Below, in pieces: positions 1 to 8,579 of a stretch of 35,002 bases of DNA. This DNA is from a virus. A program made the position numbers and the translations under genes. Location of the stretch: positions 1-35,002 of the IMG/VR virus record IMGVR_UViG_3300033153_010704, one strand, 5' to 3'. Below the pieces are notes generated by a model. The model saw nothing but the letters and a program-made list of their open reading frames with translations. It had not been told where the DNA came from and searched no databases. The stretch's first letter is position 1. Each line of letters begins with the position of its first letter.

Positions 1-160
1 ACGTCTTTTCGGCCTCGGCGATCGTGTAGCTCCACCGCCCGGACCCCAGCGAGGCGCTCGAGCTGATCGTCGCCCAAAAGACGTCGTCGACCACGGGCGG
101 CGCCGGCGGCTCGGGCGGCGGCGTTTTTTGGTATGGGCTGCTGTCGTTTCGTGCGTTCAT
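1..160 (-). CDS. Tail-associated protein, N-terminal fragment (cut by window edge)
   Basis: A minus-strand reading frame opens at an ATG whose first bases overlap the TGA of the preceding gene (ATGA, 157-160) and runs open to the left edge, giving about 53 residues. The start reads MNARNDSSPYQKTPPPEPP. A proline-rich linker is followed by a segment resembling the beginning of a beta-rich domain (VDDVFWATISSSASLG). The position at the end of the tail-fibre cluster suggests another tail-tip or fibre protein. The family cannot be named from this fragment. Confidence 0.6.
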   Translation of the reverse strand, partial: MNARNDSSPYQKTPPPEPPAPPVVDDVFWATISSSASLGSGRWSYTIAEAEKT

Positions 161-816
161 GCCTGGCTGGCCTCCACCAGCGTGACTTCATCGGGGGCCG
201 TCGAGTCGGCCACGATCGCCGCCAGCACCAGCGCGGGCCCGTAGATCGGCGAGCCGCCGCCGGTCGACGCCCTGGCCGCCAGGCGGACGGTCTGGCCGTC
301 TGAAAACACGTCGTCGAACGTTTGGGCGGCGGTCCCGCCGCCGTCGATCGCCATCGTGCCCAGGGCGTTGGCCCAGTCGCCCTCGCCGTCGACGACCTGG
401 GCGACCTGCACCTCCGACGCGGCGGCGGCCCGCGGCTCGCCGAGCCGGTCGTAGCGGGCCGTGACGCGGACCGTTCCGCCCGCCGCCGCTTCGGCCCAGG
501 CGTCCGCCAGGGCGTTGGGCCGGGCGTAGACCACGTTGCCCTCGGCGTCCTTCTCCACGCAGATCGCCAGCGGGGCGCTCTCGACGCCTGCGGCGCTCAC
601 GGCCGTGATCTCGTAATAGACCGTCGTCGAGTTGGCCTGGGGCGTCGTGAACTGGGCCACGCCGGCGGCCACCGTGTCGACCAGCGTCAGGTTCTCGGGC
701 GACGGCCCGGAGTAGATCCGGTACTCGCCGGTCTCGTCGGCGACCCCGACGCCGGCGGGCCGCACCGCCGACGGCGGCCCGGCGAACAGAAACGGGACCA
801 GGCGTTTGGTGATCAT
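157..816 (-). CDS. Tail protein with fibronectin-III-like segments
   Basis: This predicted protein of 219 residues starts MITKRLVPFLFAGPPS at 816, where its ATG overlaps the stop of the beta-helix gene (ATGA). Residues about 20-90 have an FN3-like look (EYRIYSGPSPENLTLV, then TTVYYEITAVSAAGVES), and a second beta-rich segment follows. Such domains are common in phage tail-tip and fibre proteins, where they support weak carbohydrate or surface binding. The ATGA couplings on both sides place it in the late adhesin series. A longer upstream start is possible but would overlap the neighbour more. Specific function is unknown. Confidence 0.65.
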   Translation of the reverse strand: MITKRLVPFLFAGPPSAVRPAGVGVADETGEYRIYSGPSPENLTLVDTVAAGVAQFTTPQANSTTVYYEITAVSAAGVESAPLAICVEKDAEGNVVYARPNALADAWAEAAAGGTVRVTARYDRLGEPRAAAASEVQVAQVVDGEGDWANALGTMAIDGGGTAAQTFDDVFSDGQTVRLAARASTGGGSPIYGPALVLAAIVADSTAPDEVTLVEASQA

Positions 817-2858
817 GACGCCGAGTCCCTCGACAGCGGCACGCGCCACGTGCGGGTCGCCGCGTCGATCGTGGCGGTGACCGAAACCAGTACGCCCTCG
901 CCGGCGGTGGTCCGCTCGGCGGTCACCGCGTCGTACTTGTACGCCCCGGCGGTGATCGTGCTCATGGCCGTATTGGCGATCAGGTCGGTCCCGTCGGCCC
1001 GTTTGATGACCTGGAGTTTAGGCACCGTCACGCCCGACGTCAGGGGGACGCCGTCCTTGAACCACTGGACGATGTACTCGTCCTTGCCGTTCGTCACGTC
1101 GATCGACAGATCGACGGTGGCGGTGTAGATGCTGACGTCGGTCACGGCCTTGATCGCCGCGCCGGGCGGCACTTCCGTGATCGTGCCGCTGGTCTTGGCC
1201 GTGTCGTATCCGGCGCCGTCGACGAATAACTGCCCCGATCCGCTCTGGGCCAGGTCCAGTGCGGTCGCCGCGCCTGTTGCCGCCGTGTGGATCTTGACGT
1301 CGTTCAACTGGATACGACTGGTGCCCGCCGCCAGAACGCCGGTGACATGCTTGTCGGGATAGGTCCCCGAGGTCGTTACGACGCTGATTTGCCCGCCGTT
1401 CATCACGATGTCGCCGGCCGTGGCGTGGAGGCCGATCGCGCCGTTGGCCCCGGAGAGGTCTTCACTCGTATTGACAATGACATGGCAGTTGTTCAGGACA
1501 ACCGAACCCGGCGACGCGTTAATGAGGCCCCTGGCGTCCTGGGCGCCGCTGTCGTAGCCGCCGTCCGAGAACAAGACGCAATCGTTCAAGGTCATGCCGA
1601 CGGCCCCGCTGCTGTTGAGAGCGTCGAATCCGGACGCGATATAGCACCTGTTCACCGTCCAGTTGCGGCCGCCCTGGTTGACCATCCCGTCCCAGCGGCC
1701 CGTGATAATGCAATCTTCGAGCAGGATGTCGTGTTTTGCGGCGGCCGTATGGACCGCGATCCCGTTGGCCGTTTCGGACGTGGCGTCGATGCCCAGACCG
1801 ATCAGCCTGCACCCGGATTCGAGGATGACGGGTTTGACCGTGTTCTGGATTATCGTTGCGGCGGGACCGTGAACGCCAATGAGCGACAGGCCCTTGTTGG
1901 CGGTGTCGAAGTCCACCTGTTCGCTGTACGTGCCGCGCTCGAGTTTTACCGTGTCGCCGTCGGCCGCGTCGCCCATCGCCGCGCCAATCGTTGCCTCGGC
2001 GTCCGCCCATGCGGTTCCGCCGTTTGCATCGTTGCCGTTTGTGTCGTCGCCATACCACGTGTTCGGCGTCTCACGCGCCAGAAGGGCGTGGGCCGCGTCC
2101 ATCTCGGCCTTGGCGGCGTTGGCCTCGGCCGCCGAGAGGTCGTTCAGCGCGTCGATCAGGCCGGGGATCGTCGTCGACGTGCTGGTGACGATCGTGTCGC
2201 ACAGGGCGTCGATGAGGTCCTGCTTGGCCTCCGTGGCGAGCAGGCCGTGGGCGGCGTCCATCTCGGCCTTCGTCGGCGGGTCGTAGTCGCTCAGGGCCGT
2301 GTCGGCCTCGGCGTTGACCTCGGCCTTCATGCCGGCGGACATCCCCCCGAGGCCGGTGAGGCCCGCGCCGGCTGCGCCGATGCGGGCGTAGGAGTCGCCC
2401 GTCTGGGCCGTGTGGCCGTCGAGGGTGTTTACTTTGGTGAGGTCGCCGTCGGACTCGACGCCGAGCCTTCGTCCGGCGGCGGCGGGTTTAAGCAACCGAC
2501 CGACGGTGAAGCGGAACGTCATCTTGACCGTCTTCGCGTTAACGGTAATCGCGTTAATGTGAATCCAGAACGTTGACTGCGAGTAGAACGAGGCGTGGGA
2601 GTTGTCCCCCAGGTCCACGCTGAACCCGTGCAGCCCCGTCGAACCGTCGAAGTCGGTCCCGTCAGTGTCGAGCAGCCCGTATCCGTTATCGCTCGCTCGC
2701 TGGGTAGTCGCGCCGTCCTTGTAGATTTCGATGTCGGTGACGGCCAGGCCGGCAATCGTAACGGACTCCATGTCGGCGTCGTACGTATCGAACGGGATGT
2801 ACAGGACATCCCCATCCGAATAGTCGGCCGCAACCCAGTAGTCGCCGAGGTCGATCAT
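813..2858 (-). CDS. Tail fibre/receptor-binding protein with parallel beta-helix domain
   Basis: This 681-residue protein has three visible parts. Residues 1-130 form a beta-rich head that includes IEIYKDGATT. Residues about 130-265 are alanine-rich and helical, with recurring KAEMDAAHxLLA units (TKAEMDAAHGLLATEAKQ, AKAEMDAAHALLARE), which look like a trimeric stalk. From about 270 onward a pectate-lyase-like right-handed beta-helix begins at TWYGDDTNGNDANGGTAW and shows repeated short rungs such as LLEDCIITGRWDGM and MTLNDCVLFSDGG. The C-terminus is a small beta domain. This build is typical of receptor-binding tail fibres or tailspikes. Whether it has polysaccharide lyase activity cannot be judged. 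It is probably the main host-recognition protein in view. Confidence 0.75.
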   Translation of the reverse strand: MIDLGDYWVAADYSDGDVLYIPFDTYDADMESVTIAGLAVTDIEIYKDGATTQRASDNGYGLLDTDGTDFDGSTGLHGFSVDLGDNSHASFYSQSTFWIHINAITVNAKTVKMTFRFTVGRLLKPAAAGRRLGVESDGDLTKVNTLDGHTAQTGDSYARIGAAGAGLTGLGGMSAGMKAEVNAEADTALSDYDPPTKAEMDAAHGLLATEAKQDLIDALCDTIVTSTSTTIPGLIDALNDLSAAEANAAKAEMDAAHALLARETPNTWYGDDTNGNDANGGTAWADAEATIGAAMGDAADGDTVKLERGTYSEQVDFDTANKGLSLIGVHGPAATIIQNTVKPVILESGCRLIGLGIDATSETANGIAVHTAAAKHDILLEDCIITGRWDGMVNQGGRNWTVNRCYIASGFDALNSSGAVGMTLNDCVLFSDGGYDSGAQDARGLINASPGSVVLNNCHVIVNTSEDLSGANGAIGLHATAGDIVMNGGQISVVTTSGTYPDKHVTGVLAAGTSRIQLNDVKIHTAATGAATALDLAQSGSGQLFVDGAGYDTAKTSGTITEVPPGAAIKAVTDVSIYTATVDLSIDVTNGKDEYIVQWFKDGVPLTSGVTVPKLQVIKRADGTDLIANTAMSTITAGAYKYDAVTAERTTAGEGVLVSVTATIDAATRTWRVPLSRDSAS

Positions 2859-2860
2859 GG

Positions 2861-3328
2861 TCAGCTCCCGGCGTCCGCGTTGTCGATGCTCTGTTCGGCC
2901 TGGGCGTCATTGAGCACCTTTGCCGCCGTGGTCAGCGCACGATTGTTGCGGATCGCCTCGGTTTTTAGGCGGTTGGCGCGGGCCGTTTCGGCGGCCAGTT
3001 TCGCCCCGAGGGCCGCGGTCTCGTCGGCGCGTTGGACCTGCGCGGCCTCGGCGGCCTGTGCCAGGGCGTCGCATCGTTCGGCCAGTCGTTGCGCCGCCGC
3101 CATGGCCTCGTCGGCCTTTTGGGTGGTCGCGTCGAGTCCCGTCCGCAGGGCGGTGATCGTCTTGCCCTGCTCGGCGAGCTTCTCGTCGCGCCGCTTGGCG
3201 TCGGTGCGGGCCTGCACGTACCGTGCGGCCAGGTCGGCCGGCGGCTCGGCATTCAACGCCTCGGCCAGTTCGGCGCTTCGCGCCTTGAGTTCGTCGGCCG
3301 TCATGTTTTCGATGTCGTGGATCTTCAC
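2861..3328 (-). CDS. Coiled-coil protein in tail-fibre cluster
   Basis: This 155-residue protein starts at a GTG preceded by GAGGAG with six bases of spacing, which fixes the start. The sequence is VKIHDIENMTADELKARS followed by an almost uninterrupted alanine- and charge-rich helix up to about residue 145 (AEQGKTITALRTGLDATTQ, AMAAAQRLAERCDALAQAAE). A long coiled coil between a LamG-type gene and a beta-helix fibre gene suggests a structural stalk, a fibre chaperone or a trimerisation factor. I do not recognise a family. The start lies against the stop of the upstream gene (TAGTG), implying translational coupling. Confidence 0.65.
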   Translation of the reverse strand: MKIHDIENMTADELKARSAELAEALNAEPPADLAARYVQARTDAKRRDEKLAEQGKTITALRTGLDATTQKADEAMAAAQRLAERCDALAQAAEAAQVQRADETAALGAKLAAETARANRLKTEAIRNNRALTTAAKVLNDAQAEQSIDNADAGS

Positions 3329-4140
3329 TATGCGCTCCTCTGTAATGGACCGGCAAATGGTCCGCTGAATGGTCCGACGAACGGGCTGCCGCCCGCGCCC
3401 CCGCCCGGCGGGGCCCCCGCCGTCGCCGCCGCCCACAGTGCGATGTTGTCGGGCATGGTTATCAGGGCGTAGGGCTCGCGGTAAAGCCATTCGACTTCGC
3501 CAGCGCACAGAGTGCGAGACCAGAACATACACGCCAGGATATCCCCTTCATAGCAATAGGAATTGTTCGGATCGGGTTTCCCCATATAAAATGTATCAAC
3601 TAAATCATTAACCGATCCTGTCGTTAATGTAATGACCTCAACGCCGTCAACATAACCCAAGAACGCACCACCGCCTTTGAGTGTAATCGCAATCTGATGA
3701 GCCTTGCCGTCATTTAGGGCGGGGCCACCAGCGGCGTAGACGCCGTCGCTCCCATCATCAATTTTTATCAGCAGATTGTCAGCCGCGACGTCCACCCGCG
3801 CATACCACCCGTCGCTAACGTCAGTGCCCAATATGTAATTATCGCCATCTGTCGTCGTTCTGATCCATGCTACTATTGACCAATCGACAGTATCCGCCCG
3901 AAAATCAAATATGCTGCCCACGTCCACATACTGATCTGTTCCGTTGAAGCGCAAACCATCACCGAGCCATATAGGCGAGCCGACAAGCGGGCTATCGTGC
4001 CCATTCCCCGACACGTCCATCACCTTGTTGCCCGAACCCTCCCACATCGGCCAATAGCCGACAAGGCCCACACCACGCCCGCGCGCCCCGACGCGGTTGA
4101 TTCCCATGCCGTGCATCGACGGTGTACGTTGCGCAATCAT
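3328..4140 (-). CDS. LamG/concanavalin-A-like lectin-fold tail protein
   Basis: This 270-residue protein contains a LamG-like jelly-roll from about residue 25 to 210: GLVGYWPMWEGSGNKVMD, DVSGNGHDSPL, LRFNGTDQYVDVGS, WSIVAWIRTT and IAITLKGGGAFLGYVDGVEV are signature pieces of the LamG_3 type. The tail end is glycine/proline rich (GAPPGGGAGGSPFVGPFSG). Such modules in phage tails bind glycans. The gene is clearly more AT-rich than its neighbours (for example 3540-3930), suggesting recent acquisition of the lectin module. Its ATG overlaps the stop of the gene upstream (ATGA at 4137-4140). Confidence 0.7.
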   Translation of the reverse strand: MIAQRTPSMHGMGINRVGARGRGVGLVGYWPMWEGSGNKVMDVSGNGHDSPLVGSPIWLGDGLRFNGTDQYVDVGSIFDFRADTVDWSIVAWIRTTTDGDNYILGTDVSDGWYARVDVAADNLLIKIDDGSDGVYAAGGPALNDGKAHQIAITLKGGGAFLGYVDGVEVITLTTGSVNDLVDTFYMGKPDPNNSYCYEGDILACMFWSRTLCAGEVEWLYREPYALITMPDNIALWAAATAGAPPGGGAGGSPFVGPFSGPFAGPLQRSA

Positions 4141-4739
4141 GCCACAGCCCCGACCTCGACAACACGTGCGCGGGTAAACACGGTCGCGCCGTCGTCGTCG
4201 TAGGTGTTGTCGTACAGCACGCGCGCGAGAATGATTCCCAGCGGCAAGAAAATCTCGTACGACTTCGCAATGTTCGACAGCACGGACGTGTTTGCGTGCT
4301 CTCGGACCGTCCCGTCAAGGACCGTGAGGTCTGTGTTCGAGGTAAAGTCCGTGAGCATTAGCAGTTCCGAGTTCGCGGGCGTGTTGTCCTTGAGAAAGAT
4401 TTCCAGGACGCCCTCCGCTTCATAACCCGTCGTGCTCGCGACCGTGATCGTCTTTGCGCCTTGCGCGAGCGGATTGTTTGTGACCGCTTCGAGATTGGCC
4501 GTTCCGACAGGGCCGACAAAGTCCAGGTAATTCGTCCAGAACTCGTCGCCGCCCGCATCGGAAGCTGTCTGCACGATAATGCGCGTGCCGTTGTGGACAC
4601 CGGCGCTGGTCAGGGCGATGTCGATATGCAGCGCCGACTGGTACGAATTGGACAAGACGACCTCCGCGCCTTCCCGGACCGTATCTTGCGCAACTTCCGC
4701 CCACACATCAAGCTCAGCAGGTGTTTGTGTAAGTCCCAT
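4137..4739 (-). CDS. Hypothetical tail protein, 200 aa
   Basis: I do not recognise this protein. It starts MGLTQTPAELDVWAEVAQD and looks like a compact soluble beta-rich protein, with a central stretch ANLEAVTNNPLAQGAKTITV and a region that could be an exposed loop (LLMLTDFTSNTDLTVLDGT). It lies one base from the stop of the 99-residue gene upstream and overlaps the LamG gene downstream, so it is translated with the adhesin set. Base composition is slightly more AT-rich than the head genes. A tail-tip or fibre-base role is inferred from position only. Confidence 0.6.
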   Translation of the reverse strand: MGLTQTPAELDVWAEVAQDTVREGAEVVLSNSYQSALHIDIALTSAGVHNGTRIIVQTASDAGGDEFWTNYLDFVGPVGTANLEAVTNNPLAQGAKTITVASTTGYEAEGVLEIFLKDNTPANSELLMLTDFTSNTDLTVLDGTVREHANTSVLSNIAKSYEIFLPLGIILARVLYDNTYDDDGATVFTRARVVEVGAVA

Positions 4740-4740
4740 T

Positions 4741-5040
4741 CTATTCTCCGAGCGCTTCGTTGAGGCCCGTCAGCAGCGACGCTTCCCAGCCAGTAAGGGT
4801 TGTCTGCAAGGCGGCCTCTTTCGCCCTGGCCGCAACGTCCCGGTCAAACCGCCTGGTCAGGGCGGCGATGACCTCCCGGCGGATCGTTGCCAGGGGCCGC
4901 ATGGGCTTGGCGTCCATGTTCACGCCGTGCAGCGTAAACACGCGCACGTCCTCGCCGTCCGCGATTGTGCCGACGACCTTGGCGAGTTTCCTGTCCCGGT
5001 CAGTGACCGTCAGCGTTACGTTTGTCCATTCAAATGCCAT
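4741..5040 (-). CDS. Small hypothetical tail-region protein, 99 aa
   Basis: The protein starts MAFEWTNVTLTVTDRDRKLAK. It has a beta-strand-like N-terminal half (residues 1-45) and a helical, basic C-terminal half (ATIRREVIAALTRRFDRD and AARAKEAALQTTL). No family is recognised. The ribosome-binding site must lie inside the preceding 19-codon frame (GGAG about a dozen bases upstream), consistent with coupled translation. It occupies the position of small tail-tip accessory genes. Confidence 0.6.
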   Translation of the reverse strand: MAFEWTNVTLTVTDRDRKLAKVVGTIADGEDVRVFTLHGVNMDAKPMRPLATIRREVIAALTRRFDRDVAARAKEAALQTTLTGWEASLLTGLNEALGE

Positions 5041-5045
5041 TGGTT

Positions 5046-5105
5046 TTACACTCCGTCATCTTGGTATCCGGTAGTCGGGTCGTGTCTTTTCGGCGGGGTC
5101 GGCAT
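5046..5105 (-). CDS. Putative 19-residue micro-protein
   Basis: An ATG at 5105 is preceded by a textbook Shine-Dalgarno (GAGGAG, six-base spacing) and opens a 19-codon frame ending TAA: MPTPPKRHDPTTGYQDDGV. The next gene begins five bases after this stop. The strong initiation site argues that it is translated, either as a real micro-protein or as a leader that couples translation of the 99-residue gene. The peptide is hydrophilic with no visible motif. Confidence 0.4.
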   Translation of the reverse strand: MPTPPKRHDPTTGYQDDGV

Positions 5106-5119
5106 GTTCTGCTCCTCTA

Positions 5120-5945
5120 TCAGTTCCCTGTGATTGCTACGCTGCCGGTGTAGATCCGGCCGTCGAACTCGACCATGACGTAGACGGTCTTGTCGGCGGC
5201 GGTGTCGATGTTCATGGTGATCGTGGAAGGCGTCCCGGCGTCGGAGATGACCTCGTAGTCCGCGTTGGCCTCGATCTGGCGGAGCACATCGCCGGTCGTC
5301 ACCGAAAAGCCCGTCTGGGCGTCGGGCTCGGAGTACTCGGCGTCTGCGATCCAGATGCGGGCGAGGAACCGCCCGGCCAGGTTGTTGCCCGCGGCGTCCT
5401 TGAACTCGACCTCCGCCCAGCCCGTCCCGTCCTCGTCGTCGTGCGTGGTGATGGTCACCAGCGGGATGGCGTCCTGCAGGGCGGCCGCCAGGCCGGCCGC
5501 CGCGTGGACGTGCAGCGCGTCGGCGTTCGAGCCGGCGACCAGCGTGTTGCGATTGGCGCCGGTGTCGGCGGCCAGGACGTTGAACAGGCAGGCGAAGCGG
5601 TAATCGGTCAGGTCGCCCTCGGCCGGGTCGGCGTCGTAGTCGCCGTCGGCCGTCACGATCGTCGCCAGCCGCACGTGCGGCGTCGACGACGGGTCCGGGA
5701 AGCCCGTGATGTTGACCGTCAGCGCGCCGGCCGCCGTCAGGTAGAGCCCGCAGCCCGAAGGTCAGCGCCCCGTCCTTATAGATCTGCAGCGCCGAGACGG
5801 ACCGGCCCAGCAGTTGCCACATCGTCTTGTACGCCTCGGCAAGGTGCGGGTTTGCATATGCGGTCTGGAACACGAACCCGGTGTCGGTGTCGGTCGATTC
5901 GGACTTGGCCTCCAGCGCCGCGTCTGTCGGGAATGTTTCAGCCAT
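5120..5945 (-). CDS. Tail fibre-type protein split by a +1 frameshift
   Basis: Two minus-strand frames make one sensible protein. The first opens at 5945 (MAETFPTDAALEAKSESTD) and reads well to about 5755 (LLGRSVSALQIYKDGALTF), then degenerates into arginine-rich nonsense. The other frame takes over as SGCGLYLTAAGALTVNITG and continues through VRLATIVTADGDYDADPAEG to the stop at 5120. The receiving frame has a TGA just before the junction, so the switch must fall within a few codons around 5750-5765. Combined length is about 274 residues. An assembly indel, a true mutation or programmed +1 slippage are all possible. IYKDGA also occurs in the beta-helix fibre, suggesting related N-terminal heads. 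Confidence 0.6.
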
Positions 5946-5958
5946 GTCGTTACCTCGT

Positions 5959-6459
5959 CTACGCGCCGTCGTCGTCGGCGCTGAGTGTCCATGTGAGTTT
6001 CACGTCGCCCGAGTCGTCCTCGGCGGCGGCGTTGGTCGGCGGCCTCGGCGTGCCGGCCAGGGCCACGGAGGCCTCCGCCGCCGGCGGGGTCGTCGCGTTG
6101 CCCGCCGCGTCGTAGCTCACCACAGTGAACGTCCACGTGCCGTCGGCCAGCTTCGGCGTGCGGATCGAGACCAACTGGCCCCCGACGCCAAAGGGCCCGA
6201 CGCCGAACGGGAAGTTGCCGAACCCGGGCCCGGCGGCCTCGCCGATGCCGAACGGCCCGGACCCGAACGGCCCAATGCCGAAACCGTGGCGGCCCTGCAG
6301 GTCCCGCCAGGCCGGAATCGGAGCGGCCGTCACGCGGTGGTCGCCGTCGAACACCACCGTCCCGTCACGATCGTCGCGAAACGCGTGGTAGTACCCGCCC
6401 GGGGCGACGCCCTGCGGCTCGGCGAAACGGATCTCGGCCCTGCTCCTGGCGGCAATCAT
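5959..6459 (-). CDS. Glycine-rich tail-tip protein with FN3-like C-terminus
   Basis: This 166-residue protein starts at ATG 6459 (MIAARSRAEIRFAEPQG). An upstream extension would only translate the repeat element at 6480-6591. Residues about 40-85 contain a low-complexity stretch with repeated GxGPFG units (GIGPFGSGPFGIGEAAG, then FGVGPFGVGG). The remainder resembles an FN3 domain (GTWTFTVVSYDAAGNATTPP and VKLTWTLSADDDGA at the end). Glycine-rich repeats followed by an Ig-like fold suit a flexible tail-tip adhesin. The gene lies between the tail hub and the frameshifted fibre gene. Confidence 0.6.
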   Translation of the reverse strand: MIAARSRAEIRFAEPQGVAPGGYYHAFRDDRDGTVVFDGDHRVTAAPIPAWRDLQGRHGFGIGPFGSGPFGIGEAAGPGFGNFPFGVGPFGVGGQLVSIRTPKLADGTWTFTVVSYDAAGNATTPPAAEASVALAGTPRPPTNAAAEDDSGDVKLTWTLSADDDGA

Positions 6460-6479
6460 GAGAGCACCCCCACGGGGGG

Positions 6480-6591
6480 CGATTGACGATTGATCCGCCG
6501 AAGGCGGAACGATTGACGATTGGCCTGCAGGCGAAGCGCCCCCGGCCGTTGGTGCCAATCGTCAATCGAAAATCGTAAATCGTAAATCATA
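6480..6591. repeat. Composite inverted repeat, 7-mer GATTGAC type
   Basis: The left arm (6481-6523) is tandem GATTGAC units interrupted by a small palindrome (ATCCGCCGAAGGCGGAA). The loop contains CCGGCCGTT (6542-6550). The right arm (6555-6590) is made of the complementary units CAATCGT/AAATCGT. Transcribed in either direction the arms could form a long stem. It fills the gap between the hub gene and the glycine-rich tail gene. Confidence 0.8.
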
Positions 6592-8578
6592 CAACGCCCG
6601 CCTTCCTGTCGGTGTCCAGGGTGAGGACCGTGTTGTAGGTCTCGGGCGTCAGGTTGCGCTCGATGGCGATCACGCGGGGGTACTGCGCGGCGGGCCCCAC
6701 GTTCGTGCCGAGCGCCACGTCGATGCCCTCGATCCGCTCGATCCGGTCGCCGAGCGAGATCTCCGCGTCGGCCCACTCGATCGGGACCGACGCCTCGATG
6801 TACCGCCCGGCGTTGGCGTCGGCGATCAGGCCGGCGGCCCTGGTCAGGTCCGCCTCGGCGGCGCTTGCGGTCTCGTCGGCTGCCAGGCCGAGGCCCGAGA
6901 AGCGGCTGGACGAAGCGACCGTCCGCTCCTCGGACAGGTCGCCCCGATCGAAAAACCCGGTCATGTCGAACACCGACCCGCCGGGGCGCGTGACGGACGC
7001 CGAGACCGCCCTCTCGGGCGAGGCGACGGTGCAGGTCAGGCGCATCTTCACCGTCGACGGCGCGTCGACCAGGCGCTTGAACAGGCACCACGACTTCCAG
7101 TCCGTCGCTTTGTCCGCCCTGACGATCTCGGCCAGGTTGGCGGCCGTGAGCCGAACGGCCAGGCGGTCGCGGGCGGGCGTCACGCCGGTCACATGCTGCC
7201 AGGTGGTCCCCGAATCGAACGAAATCTCGACATAGAGCCCAAAGGCCTTGCCGTCGTTGAAGGCCGCGGAGGGCTGCGAGAGGCAGTCCAGGGGCCGAAA
7301 CGCCATCAGGGGCCAACTGTCGATCGTCTGGCCGCACAGGAGTGCCACGTCGGGCACGGCGGCCTCGTACGGCGCGGCGGAGAACCGGCCGTCCGTGTTG
7401 GCGTCCCACAGCCGCCCGACGTCGGCGTACAGGTGGAAGCTCGAGCCGCCGACGACGTATCGCCGGCAGTACGCCTCGGAGGCCATCTGCGGCGCCTTGG
7501 CCTTGTGGACGATCTGGCTGCCGGCGGGGACCTCGAGGCGGGCCGGGTCCCAGGCCGGCTGCAGGGGGATGGTGATCTCGTAGAGCTTGCGGCCGCCGAC
7601 GACCACCGGCGCGTTGACGCAGGACGAGACGTTTTCGGCGATCGACGTACTGAACAGGTCCGTCTCGTCGAGGTCGAGCACCGGCCGCGCGCCGTCGGCG
7701 GCCGGGGCCTGGTGCTTCACCGTCCGCAGCGTGCCGGCGCCGCGCCTGACGATCGCGATCCGGCTGGCGACCGTATGCCACTCCCGCGCGCCGAGCGAAA
7801 AGGCCTCGAAGACGTCGACCCCCGCCCGCGCGCCGAGTTCGCCCAGTGCCTCCCAGAGGCTGAGGCCCTCGCAGTCGACCACGAGGGGCACGCCGGCGGC
7901 GTAGTCGTCCTCGGTCGGCTCGGCGTTGGCGATGTACGTCTGCGAGGCGTTGTATCGCCACTGGAGGTAATCGAGGGCCGTCGCGAACGTCCAGAACTCG
8001 GCGTCGGCGGCGCCGGCGTCGGTGAACAGCGGAATGCCCCGCGCCGGCCCGGCCTCGTTGGCGCCGACGGCCTGCCTGGCCGTCGAGCAGTTGGGCCTGC
8101 CGCCGGCGTTGAAGGCGCACGGCAGGCCCGAGAACAGGGCCGTCGACGCCCCCGCCACGGCCCCCCGCGTGGCCCGCCACTGGCCGTAGACGAGGTGGCC
8201 GCGATCGCGGAGCAGCCGCCAGGCGTTGGCCCGCGCGGTGAACACGGCCTCCTCGCCCGTGCCGAACTCCCAGTCGGCGTCGACGACGAAACCCGAGAAC
8301 AGGGCCATGCGGTCGGCGCGGCGCGGCGGCGCGGTCACCAGCGCGACGCGGTCGTCGAATCCGACCAGCCGCCGCCAGTCCCATGCCCTGATCGCCACGC
8401 CGGCGGCGTCTCGCACAGGGGCCGCGTCGATCTTCAGGGCCGAGACCTCCGGCGCGATGGCGTGGCGGACCTGCGAGGCCGCCAGCCACGGCACGTGGCG
8501 GGCGGGCCCGTACCCCACGCCCACCCGCTGGCGGCGGGTCAGCCTGGTTGCCACGGCAGTTCTCGTGTGCTCAGACAT
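6587..8578 (-). CDS. Putative tail hub/tip protein
   Basis: This 663-residue protein starts MSEHTRTAVATRLTRRQRVG. It is rich in beta-strands with many tryptophans, and has stretches typical of tail-hub proteins that handle local geometry (IRAWDWRRLVGFDDRVALV, FSGFVVDADWEFGTGEEAVF). The C-terminus ends LTPETYNTVLTLDTDRKAGV, a type of ending seen in phage tip proteins. It follows the tape measure and one small gene, where the distal tail and hub proteins of siphophages lie. No catalytic motif was seen. The start at 8578 was chosen because upstream sequence is repeat. The exact hub family is inferred from size and position. Confidence 0.55.
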   Translation of the reverse strand: MSEHTRTAVATRLTRRQRVGVGYGPARHVPWLAASQVRHAIAPEVSALKIDAAPVRDAAGVAIRAWDWRRLVGFDDRVALVTAPPRRADRMALFSGFVVDADWEFGTGEEAVFTARANAWRLLRDRGHLVYGQWRATRGAVAGASTALFSGLPCAFNAGGRPNCSTARQAVGANEAGPARGIPLFTDAGAADAEFWTFATALDYLQWRYNASQTYIANAEPTEDDYAAGVPLVVDCEGLSLWEALGELGARAGVDVFEAFSLGAREWHTVASRIAIVRRGAGTLRTVKHQAPAADGARPVLDLDETDLFSTSIAENVSSCVNAPVVVGGRKLYEITIPLQPAWDPARLEVPAGSQIVHKAKAPQMASEAYCRRYVVGGSSFHLYADVGRLWDANTDGRFSAAPYEAAVPDVALLCGQTIDSWPLMAFRPLDCLSQPSAAFNDGKAFGLYVEISFDSGTTWQHVTGVTPARDRLAVRLTAANLAEIVRADKATDWKSWCLFKRLVDAPSTVKMRLTCTVASPERAVSASVTRPGGSVFDMTGFFDRGDLSEERTVASSSRFSGLGLAADETASAAEADLTRAAGLIADANAGRYIEASVPIEWADAEISLGDRIERIEGIDVALGTNVGPAAQYPRVIAIERNLTPETYNTVLTLDTDRKAGVV

Positions 8579-8579
8579 T

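Noticed and set aside
6493-6509. Independent terminator from ATCCGCCGAAGGCGGAA
   Set aside because: The stem is short, has no T-run, and is embedded in the composite repeat. It is treated as part of that element.
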